From Acholeplasmataceae bacterium (GTDB taxonomy: Bacteria > Bacillota_I > Bacilli_A > Izemoplasmatales > Hujiaoplasmataceae), in the NCBI GenBank assembly GCA_012515085.1, contig JAAYZB010000150.1:1-13565 (forward strand): a stretch of DNA of 13,565 nt. The letters run 5' to 3'. The position numbers and the translations under genes were made by a program. The notes beneath the pieces were generated by a model, which was not told where the DNA came from, did not search any database, and saw only the letters and a list, made by a program, of their open reading frames with translations. Positions 1 through 6,695 of this stretch are shown in pieces (the first letter of the stretch is position 1; every line of letters begins with the position of its first letter).

Positions 1-1243
1 CTCTTTCTGCAGTAAATACAGCTCGGCCGGTTGCCGCTCCTGGAGAGGCATTCAATCCAGTTGCAATGACCGTGGCGTTTTTCAAGGACTCGGGATCAAA
101 CTGTGGATGGAGCAAGGAATCGAGTTGCTTGGGTTCAACTTTGAGCAGAGCTTCTTTTTCTGTCAATAAGCCTTCTTTGACCAAGTCGATGGCAATTTTC
201 AAAGCAGCTTGTGCTGTGCGTTTTCCATTTCGGGTTTGAAGCATGAAGAGTTTGCCTTTTTCAATCGTGAATTCCATGTCTTGCATATCGCGATAGTGGG
301 CTTCCAGCTTGCTGGAGATATCATGGAATTCTTTATAGAGTTTAGGATTGTCTTTTTCCAGTTCGGAAATGGGTTTTGGCGTGCGGATGCCCGCAACGAC
401 GTCTTCACCTTGGGCATTGAACAAGTATTCTCCGTATAAACGCTTTTCTCCCGTGGATGGATCCCGAGTGAAAGCAACACCCGTACCAGAATCGTCTCCC
501 ATATTGCCAAAGACCATCGATTGAACGTTCACCGCGGTTCCCCATTCATAGGGAATGTTATTCAACCGGCGATACGTATTTGCCCGAGGATTGTCCCAAG
601 ACCGAAATACGGCTTTGACTGCTTCGATTAATTGAATTTTCGGATCTTGAGGAAACGCCTCGCCTTTCAATTCCAAGTATTTCGCTTTGTATGCTTTGAC
701 GAGTTGTTTCAAATCCTCATGGTCCAGATCGGTATCATTGATGACGTGTTTACTTTCTTTAGCATGATCAAGAATCTCTTCAAAATGGCTTTTGGAGATT
801 TCCATGACCACATCGGAAAACATTTGAATAAAGCGACGATAGGAATCAAACGCAAACCGAGGATTCCCAGTTTGTTTGGCCAAACCTTCAACAGCCAGAT
901 CATTCAGGCCAAGATTCAGAATGGTATCCATCATCCCCGGCATGGAGGCGCGGGCACCCGAACGGACCGAAACCAGGAAGGGATCTTCGTTGTCACCGAA
1001 TTTTTTTCCGGCGATTTTCTCGGTTTTTCCCAAGGCATCGGTGATTTGGGCAATGATGTCATCGTTGATGAGACGCCCATCTTGATAATATTTCGTGCAG
1101 GCTTCGGTAGTCACAGTAAAACCTTGAGGCACAGGCATTCCCAAATTGGTCATTTCCGCCAAATTGGCTCCTTTGCCACCAAGTAGATTTCGCATCGAGG
1201 CGTTTCCCTCGGCGAACATGTAAACGTATTTTTGTTTTTGCAT
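1..1243 (-). CDS. ppdK: Pyruvate, phosphate dikinase, N-terminal part (cut by window edge)
   Basis: Cytosolic enzyme interconverting PEP + AMP + PPi and pyruvate + ATP + Pi. The frame is open from the ATG at 1243 to the window edge, 414 codons; the family is usually about 870-890 residues, so roughly the C-terminal half lies outside. Seen directly: the nucleotide-binding start with LLGGKGANLAEM (residues 20-31), the PVPQGFTVTTEAC segment (38-49), SVRSGARASMPGMMDT (92-107), then GDDSGTGVAFTRDPSTGE and QGEDVVAGIRTP in the ATP-grasp region. The last residues, LNASPGAATGRAVFTAE, open the phosphohistidine domain; the catalytic His itself lies beyond the window. The start is supported by an AGAAAGGA ribosome site about 8 bases upstream. 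No internal stop or frameshift was found when the reverse strand was translated. In fermenting Bacillota it often works in the ATP-forming direction; that direction is inference here. Confidence 0.96.
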   Translation of the reverse strand, partial: MQKQKYVYMFAEGNASMRNLLGGKGANLAEMTNLGMPVPQGFTVTTEACTKYYQDGRLINDDIIAQITDALGKTEKIAGKKFGDNEDPFLVSVRSGARASMPGMMDTILNLGLNDLAVEGLAKQTGNPRFAFDSYRRFIQMFSDVVMEISKSHFEEILDHAKESKHVINDTDLDHEDLKQLVKAYKAKYLELKGEAFPQDPKIQLIEAVKAVFRSWDNPRANTYRRLNNIPYEWGTAVNVQSMVFGNMGDDSGTGVAFTRDPSTGEKRLYGEYLFNAQGEDVVAGIRTPKPISELEKDNPKLYKEFHDISSKLEAHYRDMQDMEFTIEKGKLFMLQTRNGKRTAQAALKIAIDLVKEGLLTEKEALLKVEPKQLDSLLHPQFDPESLKNATVIATGLNASPGAATGRAVFTAER

Positions 1244-1281
1244 AATTGGTTCCTTTCTTAGGCAAATTTTAACCCTGTGAT

Positions 1282-1310
1282 ATTATACCATAATCTTGGA
1301 AGGGATTCAA
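1282..1310 (-). promoter_or_regulatory. Promoter of ppdK (extended -10)
   Basis: On the minus strand a -35 TTGAAT (1310-1305) is followed after 17 bases by TATAAT (1287-1282), preceded by TGG to give an extended -10. It lies about 40 bases upstream of the ppdK start and downstream of the ABC permease stop, so ppdK should be transcribed separately. No convincing terminator separates the two units. Confidence 0.75.
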
Positions 1311-1336
1311 ATAATATAAGCCGATTTTTGCACCGT

Positions 1337-2947
1337 TTAGGCTTTCATTTTGCGAAATTGACCCGCGCTTAAGCGAGAAACCAGAAGGGCAAAGCCAAAA
1401 AATATCAATAGGTTTAAAATTCCCATCAATGTCAGCGTCAAATTCGACCCCAACAGCGGATTCAAAAAGTAATAACCAACCCCATTTAAGGCGATAAAGG
1501 CAAATCCGCCAAAGATGCCAATCAAGGCACCAACACTTTGTTTGACCACTTCAACATCGTTACGAAATTCAAATTTGGGGAAATACAGGTTGATGACTGA
1601 ACCAAACGCTGAGGTGAGTAATGAGAACGAGAGAGTAACAAATAACATCACCACTATCTGGACAACCTCCAAGGAAAAGCTAAAGGAAAACAATAAGATG
1701 GAAAGCCATGCGGCCGGAAGAGCCAATAAGATATTAAATGTCATTTTGGCATTCATGATTTTGACAGGCTCGATGGGGAGACTTTTCAAAATCCAAAACT
1801 GTTTCCCTTCCAACGACAGTGTGAAGGTGGAGGTGAATACAGTGGAGAGACAAAAACCAACAAAGAGCAATATCACGACATCCAAGGGAATTGCCGCACC
1901 AACGGTATCGCTCATGAAGCCCATTATTTGTTCCCGAAATACCAAACTGAGCGAACTCAGGATGACCAATAATAACGGTCCAAATCCGGAATTGACTGCA
2001 TAAATGGGGACGCTGACAAATTTGCGTACTTCCTTCATGAGAAGTGACGTAAATGTTGAATGAACTTGACTTTTCGCGATTTTTGATTGTCTGCGGGTGA
2101 TGACCGATAATCCTTTTTGATTTGTTTTTAAAACGATTTTTTGGATGATGCTGACAAATCCGACCAGTAAGGCCATACTCGAAAGAATCAGCCAACAAAG
2201 ATCCAATAACGCCAAATCATGGACTGCTGAGACAAACCATTGCATGGGAAGGTAAACAGAGGCAAACCCACTGATAAAATTCTGTTGGCCAGGTAACGGC
2301 CCTGCGCCGCTACTTGCGGCACTGAAGGATAGAGATAATGCCATGATGCCAATAAAAACAAGAAACATGGCAAGAATATTCAATAGATTGCTTTTTCGAA
2401 ACGAAGACGTGATTCGGGCAATTATCAGCGATATAAACGAAAAAACGACCAGCGGAATAATGGGCATCATCAAAAAGCCAATAAGCACAATCAACAATTT
2501 ACCCAAATGAAATCCGGCATGATAAAAATAGGAAAACAGGATCGGTGATAAGATCATTGCCAAACTGAGATATACCAGTATCATCATGACGGATAACTTG
2601 GCAATGATCACACTGCGATGAGGAATGGGCAACGGTTCAAGGATTTCATAATCTTTATAATGAAACAAGTATCCGTTGGCGCGAAACAAGACGATGATCA
2701 AGGATATGCCAAACCCATACATGAAGCCAAACTGCAATAAGACATCCAATGAATCCAGAGTTTTCAATGCTTTTCCAAACTCAAAAAACAAATATCCAAA
2801 GGAGAATAGATACACCCCAAATGCATAGAGAAGAACAACCCCCAATAGAATGGCTTTCTTCTTGTTCTTTTTAACGTTGGTCCCGATCAGTCGGGACAAC
2901 TGAAAGTTTTCGCGAAAAAAGACTTTTATAAGTTTAAGCGTGATCAT
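1337..2947 (-). CDS. ABC exporter permease, large two-halved type
   Basis: Integral membrane subunit of an ABC transporter, 536 residues, about 12 hydrophobic segments (roughly 32-56, 74-90, 113-141, 149-178, 187-210, 247-268, 319-337, 353-376, 403-427, 429-454, 470-492, 505-524). It resembles the large putative ABC exporter permeases of Bacillota that sit beside one ATPase gene. The two halves look duplicated: YEILEPLPIPHRSVIIAKL (about 100-117) matches FWILKSLPIEPVKIMNAKM (384-402), each at the start of a membrane-helix block. A double-length permease plus a dimeric ATPase would make a complete transporter. Its ATG overlaps the ATPase stop as ATGA (2947-2944), so translation is probably coupled. 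The substrate cannot be told from sequence. The last residues, RLSAGQFRKMKA, are a short basic cytosolic tail. Confidence 0.85.
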   Translation of the reverse strand: MITLKLIKVFFRENFQLSRLIGTNVKKNKKKAILLGVVLLYAFGVYLFSFGYLFFEFGKALKTLDSLDVLLQFGFMYGFGISLIIVLFRANGYLFHYKDYEILEPLPIPHRSVIIAKLSVMMILVYLSLAMILSPILFSYFYHAGFHLGKLLIVLIGFLMMPIIPLVVFSFISLIIARITSSFRKSNLLNILAMFLVFIGIMALSLSFSAASSGAGPLPGQQNFISGFASVYLPMQWFVSAVHDLALLDLCWLILSSMALLVGFVSIIQKIVLKTNQKGLSVITRRQSKIAKSQVHSTFTSLLMKEVRKFVSVPIYAVNSGFGPLLLVILSSLSLVFREQIMGFMSDTVGAAIPLDVVILLFVGFCLSTVFTSTFTLSLEGKQFWILKSLPIEPVKIMNAKMTFNILLALPAAWLSILLFSFSFSLEVVQIVVMLFVTLSFSLLTSAFGSVINLYFPKFEFRNDVEVVKQSVGALIGIFGGFAFIALNGVGYYFLNPLLGSNLTLTLMGILNLLIFFGFALLVSRLSAGQFRKMKA

Positions 2948-3657
2948 GATTCTTTAATCAACTCCATGAAGAGATGTTCTAAAGATTGATCTTTGATGAT
3001 GGACGATGTTTCTCCATTTGCGACAATTTTTCCTTGTTTGATGATGGCTACTTTGTTGCAGAGTTTTTCCACTACTTCTAGAACATGCGTTGAAAAAAAG
3101 ATAAGTGCTCCTTTTTCACACATGTCATGGAACAATTGTTTGACTTGGTAACTGGCTTGCGGATCCAGTCCGACAAAGGGCTCATCCAAAAGGATGATTT
3201 TGGGATCGTGGATCAATGCGCTGATCAACACTAATTTCTGTTTCATGCCATGAGAATATGATGAAATGGGATTGGAAAGGACATCTTGAATGCCAAACAT
3301 GGTTGCGTAGCGCTGAATTCGCTCATTCCGTAAGGAAAGTTCGACTTCAAACACATCCGCAATGAAATCCAAATATTGGATGCCAGTCAAGGATTCATAC
3401 ACATCCGGATTGTCCGGTATATAAGCAATCTGGCGTTTTGCAGCCAGGGGATCCGTTTTGATGGAAATCCCGTTGATTAAGACGTCACCTTGGTCAAAGT
3501 CCAAAATCCCGGCAATAGCTTTCAGCAAGGTGGTTTTTCCGGCGCCATTATGGCCAACAAAGCCATAGATGTCACCTTTTTCAATTGTCAGGGAAATGTG
3601 GTCGCAAGCTTGCTTTTTCCCGTCATAACTCTTTGATAAATTGATGATTTCCAACAT
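2944..3657 (-). CDS. ABC transporter ATP-binding protein
   Basis: Cytosolic ATPase that powers the permease encoded directly after it. At 237 residues it is a single nucleotide-binding domain: Walker A GHNGAGKTT (35-43), signature SYSHGMKQK (133-141, a variant of LSGGQ common in exporter ATPases), Walker B IILLDEP (154-160), D-loop GLDP (163-166) and H-loop His191 in STHVLE. The Q-loop position reads YIPDNPDVYESLTG, without the usual Gln, as in many ABC-2 exporter ATPases. The start was set at 3657 because GGAGG (3670-3666) sits 8 bases before this ATG. The upstream in-frame ATG at 3678 lies ahead of that site and would add seven residues unlike the family. The substrate is unknown. Confidence 0.93.
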   Translation of the reverse strand: MLEIINLSKSYDGKKQACDHISLTIEKGDIYGFVGHNGAGKTTLLKAIAGILDFDQGDVLINGISIKTDPLAAKRQIAYIPDNPDVYESLTGIQYLDFIADVFEVELSLRNERIQRYATMFGIQDVLSNPISSYSHGMKQKLVLISALIHDPKIILLDEPFVGLDPQASYQVKQLFHDMCEKGALIFFSTHVLEVVEKLCNKVAIIKQGKIVANGETSSIIKDQSLEHLFMELIKES

Positions 3658-3676
3658 GGGTATCGCCTCCATATTC

Positions 3677-3711
3677 ATTTTACATCATAAAAAATATTTG
3701 TCAATAATCAA
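3677..3711 (-). promoter_or_regulatory. Promoter region of the ABC exporter operon
   Basis: Two overlapping minus-strand candidates. A: TTGACA (3704-3699), 16 bases, TAAAAT (3682-3677); a perfect -35, but it would start transcription almost at the ribosome site. B: TTGATT (3711-3706), 16 bases, TATGAT (3689-3684); a weaker -35, but it leaves a leader of about 20 bases with the whole GGAGG. Which one is used cannot be decided from sequence. Confidence 0.6.
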
Positions 3712-3791
3712 AAGTAATTTAAAATAATTATGGAATCATTTTCGCGAATTATCAGCTTCATTTCCCCTTTTAAAATGCAGAGGAAAATAAC

Positions 3792-3820
3792 TTGATTTTT
3801 TTATGAATCTTGTTTATAAT
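3792..3820 (+). promoter_or_regulatory. Promoter of tRNA-Thr
   Basis: TTGATT (3792-3797), a 17-base spacer, and a perfect TATAAT (3815-3820). The tRNA begins at 3834, so the transcript would carry only a few leader bases. It diverges from the ABC operon promoter about 80 bases away. Confidence 0.8.
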
Positions 3821-3833
3821 AGGAAAAGCAATC

Positions 3834-3907
3834 GCTCCTATAGTTTAATGGCAAAACACAGCAATGGTAATGCTGAAATTCTAGTTCGATTCTAGGTAGG
3901 AGCACCA
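3834..3907 (+). tRNA. tRNA-Thr (anticodon GGT)
   Basis: A 74-base cloverleaf including an encoded CCA. The acceptor stem GCTCCTA (3834-3840) pairs fully with TAGGAGC (3897-3903). The D arm has stem GTTT/AAAC with a GG-containing loop (3843-3857). The anticodon stem CAGCA/TGCTG flanks the loop ATGGTAA, with anticodon GGT at 3866-3868. A 4-base variable region follows, then T stem TCTAG/CTAGG (one G-T pair) with loop TTCGATT, discriminator A3904 and CCA 3905-3907. GGT reads ACC and ACU. The G1-C72 and C2-G71 pairs plus G35-U36 fit known threonine identity elements. It is a single gene with its own promoter and terminator, lying opposite the flanking protein genes. Confidence 0.95.
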
Positions 3908-3910
3908 GAT

Positions 3911-3943
3911 AAAAAAATAAAAAGGGCTATTTGCCCTTTTTTT
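3911..3943. terminator. Bidirectional terminator of tRNA-Thr and glgC
   Basis: Stem AAAAAGGGC (3919-3927) pairs with GCCCTTTTT (3933-3941) around loop TATTT. On the plus strand it ends in a run of seven T and serves the tRNA; on the minus strand it ends in ATTTTTTT and serves glgAC. The glgC stop codon (3944-3942) touches the base of the stem. Confidence 0.9.
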
Positions 3944-5177
3944 AGTGCAATGTCGAGCCAGATCGGATGATATTGTCTGGCACGCTGGACAGATCAGCTG
4001 ATTGAAATACTCGACAATTTCGGCCAATAACCATGTTTTTTGGTACGACCAAATGCTTGCCAAGAACACTGATTCCTGATGACAAAAGCTCGGGATTTTC
4101 TTGGTTGGGAGTCAAATCATCACCAAATCCGACAAGCGCATTGTCCATGATAACGGTTTTTTTATCAATGATGCAATTCTCAACAATAGCACCTGGTCGG
4201 ACTTCCACATTGTTTAATAGTACCGAGTTGATGACTTTGGCCAAAGGATGAACGATGACACCAGGACTTAAAACGCTTCTTTCCACGTGGCCGGCCACGA
4301 TGGAACCATTGGATAGCAACGCTTGGCGAATGGTGGCTTTGGAGCCTACTTTCACCGCTGGCAATTCTTCTGACTTGGTGTAGACCTTCCACTTGGGATC
4401 ATACATGTCGAGGGGAATTTTATCGACGGTTTCAATCAATTCCAAGTTCGCCTGCAAATAGGAATCGTAAGTTCCGACATCTTTCCAATAATCGGAAAAA
4501 CGATAGGCATAGACCGGGTGAGAATCAATCATTGCCGGAATGATGTGCTTGCCGAAATCTAAATCCGGAATGTCGCTTTCTCGGATTTTTTGTAACAGGA
4601 TCTCCGTATTGAAGATATAGATACCCATAGAAGCAAGATCAGAGGTCGTGTGTTTTGGCTTTTCTTGAAATTGGAATATGCGATTGCTCGGGTCCGCTTC
4701 GAGCATACCAAAGCGAAATGCTTCTTTTGGATCGATGATCTTGCAGCCAATCGTCAAATCAGCGGATGTGTCGATGTGTTGTTTCAACATTTGGCTGTAA
4801 TCCATTTTGTAAATGTGGTCTCCGGACAAAATCAATACATATTTCGGATTGCTTTGTTCGATGTATTGGATGTTTTTTCGGACCGCATCCGCGGTACCAT
4901 TATACCAATCTCGATGAGGTTGCAGCAACGTGACTTTGGAATCTCGCCGGTCCAAGTCCCAAGGCCTTCCCGATCCGATATGCTCATTCAAAGAGAATGG
5001 AAGATATTGCGTTAAAATGGCGATATTAAAGATTCCAGAATTGGAACAATTCGATAATGTAAAATCAATGATCCGGTATTTCCCAGCAAATGGAACACTG
5101 GGTTTTACTCGGTTTTCCGATAAAATATCAAGTCGAGATCCGCGTCCTCCGGCCAGAATCAATGCCAAAACATCCAT
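3942..5177 (-). CDS. glgC: Glucose-1-phosphate adenylyltransferase (ADP-glucose pyrophosphorylase)
   Basis: Makes ADP-glucose and PPi from ATP and glucose-1-phosphate, the committed step of bacterial glycogen synthesis; cytosolic, usually a tetramer. The 411 residues match the family length. The nucleotidyltransferase domain shows LILAGGRGSRL (6-16), RVKPSVPFAGKYRIIDF (23-39), WYNGTADAVRKN (91-102), SGDHIYKMDY (118-127), FQEKP (170-174) and YWKDVGT (230-236). The C-terminal part, from about 280, is a left-handed beta-helix of hexapeptide repeats (SVLSPGVIV, NSVLLNNVEV, NCIIDKKTVI). The ATG lies one base after the glgA TAA, with an AAAGGGG ribosome site inside the end of glgA, so the two are one operon. 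GlgC is normally allosteric; the effector cannot be read from the sequence. No separate glgD is present here. Confidence 0.95.
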   Translation of the reverse strand: MDVLALILAGGRGSRLDILSENRVKPSVPFAGKYRIIDFTLSNCSNSGIFNIAILTQYLPFSLNEHIGSGRPWDLDRRDSKVTLLQPHRDWYNGTADAVRKNIQYIEQSNPKYVLILSGDHIYKMDYSQMLKQHIDTSADLTIGCKIIDPKEAFRFGMLEADPSNRIFQFQEKPKHTTSDLASMGIYIFNTEILLQKIRESDIPDLDFGKHIIPAMIDSHPVYAYRFSDYWKDVGTYDSYLQANLELIETVDKIPLDMYDPKWKVYTKSEELPAVKVGSKATIRQALLSNGSIVAGHVERSVLSPGVIVHPLAKVINSVLLNNVEVRPGAIVENCIIDKKTVIMDNALVGFGDDLTPNQENPELLSSGISVLGKHLVVPKNMVIGRNCRVFQSADLSSVPDNIIRSGSTLH

Positions 5178-5178
5178 G

Positions 5179-6615
5179 TTATGCCCCTTTCTGCTTTTTC
5201 ATTAATTGTCGATAGGCTTGACGATATAATTTCGCGGATTGTGTCCAACTGAAATCATCCTTCATCGCATTTTTGACGAGAAGATCCCAAGCTTGAGGAA
5301 CTCGATAGATATTGCAGGCATACCGGATCACATGCATCATATCATGTGCATTGAAGTGGGTGAAACTGAATCCGTTTCCGGTTTGCTCGTACTCATTGAA
5401 TGCTTCAACCGTATCTGCCAAGCCACCAGTTTCGCGGACAATGGGGATAGTGCCATAACGAAGTGCAATCATTTGCGACAATCCACAAGGTTCAAACTTG
5501 GATGGCATTAAAAACAGATCGGCTCCGGCATAAATCTTATGTGCCAGTTTGTTGTCATAGCCAATTGAGAGAGCCACTTTCTTCGGGAACCGTTCCTTTA
5601 AGCCAAGAAGATAATCGACATACTCCTTTTCTCCATCTCCGAGAACAATAAAATAGAAGTCGTCTTGCAGTAGCATCTCATCAAATACCCGTTGAATTAG
5701 ATCGATTCCTTTTTGGCTGACTAAACGGGTAACCATCGCAATGATGGGGATGCCCAATGAGAAATTCATTTGGAATGATCGCGACAAATCTTTTCTGTTT
5801 ACAGCTTTTGCATCCAGATAGGTATCGATGCTGTAATTCTTCTTGATGAATCGATCGGACACCGGATTAAATTCTTTATAGTCGATGCCATTTAAAATTC
5901 CTTGAAGGCCATCGCCTTTTAATCTCAACAGTCGTTGGAGTCCATAGCCATAATAATCTGTCAAAATCTCTTTCGCATAAGTTCTTGAAACGGTGGTGAC
6001 CAAGTCCGCGCTTTCAATGCCGGATTTCAAGAAATTCAAATTGCCTTCGAATTCAAAGCGAGAATCATAGGGGATTTTAAAATAATTGTAATCGTTAAGA
6101 GGAAAGATCCCCTGATAAGCTAAATTATGAATGGTCATAACCGTTTTCGGGAACGGGTGTTCACCGTAAGTCAGCTTGACAAGAAGCGGGATCATTCCCG
6201 TATGCCAATCGTGGACATGAATGATATCAGGCTTAAAATCAATGTAAGGAAGCGCTTCGAGTACAGCGAGTTGAAAATAGGCAAAGCGCTCGGATTCATC
6301 ACCAAAATTATAGACTTGATCACGGCTGCCAAAATAAAAGAGGTTATCGACAAAATACACGGTTACATTTCCGTGTTTCAGCGTGTCGATACCGACGTAG
6401 ACATTCTTCTTTCTTCCCACCTCAATGGTAAAATTTGCCAAATGAGATAACTGGCTTTGATATTTAGTCAGAATGGCTTTGTGTTTGGGTATGATGATAC
6501 GAACATCGGCATTCCGCAACCGCTTGACTTCGGAAGGCAATGATCCAACAACATCCGCTAACCCTCCGACCTTTATGAAGGGAAAACACTCAGCGCTGAC
6601 ATGCAAAACGTTCAT
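5179..6615 (-). CDS. glgA: Glycogen synthase (ADP-glucose type, GT5)
   Basis: Transfers glucose from ADP-glucose to the non-reducing end of an alpha-1,4-glucan. The 478 residues are the usual length, with two Rossmann domains. Near the start, HVSAECFPFIKVGGLADVVG contains the K-x-G-G motif with Lys15, the sugar-nucleotide-binding lysine of this family. Further on are HVHDWHTG (133-140), TIHNLAYQG (161-169), TRLVSQKG (296-303, with Arg297 and Lys302) and FEPCGLSQM (374-382) with the conserved Glu. The start was moved from the ATG at 6621 to 6615 because AAGGAGG abuts the first ATG with no spacing but lies 6 bases before the second. The second start also gives the standard MNVLHVSAE beginning. 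It is first in the operon with glgC; branching enzyme and phosphorylase genes are not in this window. Confidence 0.96.
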   Translation of the reverse strand: MNVLHVSAECFPFIKVGGLADVVGSLPSEVKRLRNADVRIIIPKHKAILTKYQSQLSHLANFTIEVGRKKNVYVGIDTLKHGNVTVYFVDNLFYFGSRDQVYNFGDESERFAYFQLAVLEALPYIDFKPDIIHVHDWHTGMIPLLVKLTYGEHPFPKTVMTIHNLAYQGIFPLNDYNYFKIPYDSRFEFEGNLNFLKSGIESADLVTTVSRTYAKEILTDYYGYGLQRLLRLKGDGLQGILNGIDYKEFNPVSDRFIKKNYSIDTYLDAKAVNRKDLSRSFQMNFSLGIPIIAMVTRLVSQKGIDLIQRVFDEMLLQDDFYFIVLGDGEKEYVDYLLGLKERFPKKVALSIGYDNKLAHKIYAGADLFLMPSKFEPCGLSQMIALRYGTIPIVRETGGLADTVEAFNEYEQTGNGFSFTHFNAHDMMHVIRYACNIYRVPQAWDLLVKNAMKDDFSWTQSAKLYRQAYRQLMKKQKGA

Positions 6616-6650
6616 GGTCATCCTCCTTAAATAATCCGATATGTGTTTAT

Positions 6651-6680
6651 ATTATATCACACCAAGTCAATCGATGGCAG
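6651..6680 (-). promoter_or_regulatory. Promoter of glgAC (extended -10)
   Basis: Minus strand TGATATAAT (6659-6651) is a perfect extended -10. The -35 is weaker, CTGCCA (6680-6675), 18 bases upstream. It lies in the 80-base gap between the P-type ATPase stop and glgA, about 35 bases before the glgA start. Confidence 0.6.
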
Positions 6681-6695
6681 GGGATAACCAAAAAA

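Noticed and set aside
632..1186. 184-codon open frame on the plus strand
   Set aside because: It lies opposite ppdK, whose translation matches the family throughout; no ribosome site or recognisable domain.
1318..1345. AAGCC/GGCTT pairing after the ABC permease as a terminator
   Set aside because: Only five pairs, a 17-base loop and no T-run on the minus strand.
1515..2003. 162-codon plus-strand frame inside the permease gene
   Set aside because: Antisense shadow of a hydrophobic coding region; its product is rich in Asn/Thr/Lys with no domain.
3741..3748. TTCGCGAA palindrome between the ABC and tRNA promoters
   Set aside because: Eight bases only, no extended symmetry and no second copy noticed; expected by chance at this scale.
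3834..3907. tRNA-Thr as an integration site for a mobile element
   Set aside because: No integrase and no repeat of the tRNA 3' end were seen nearby; flanking genes are housekeeping-type.
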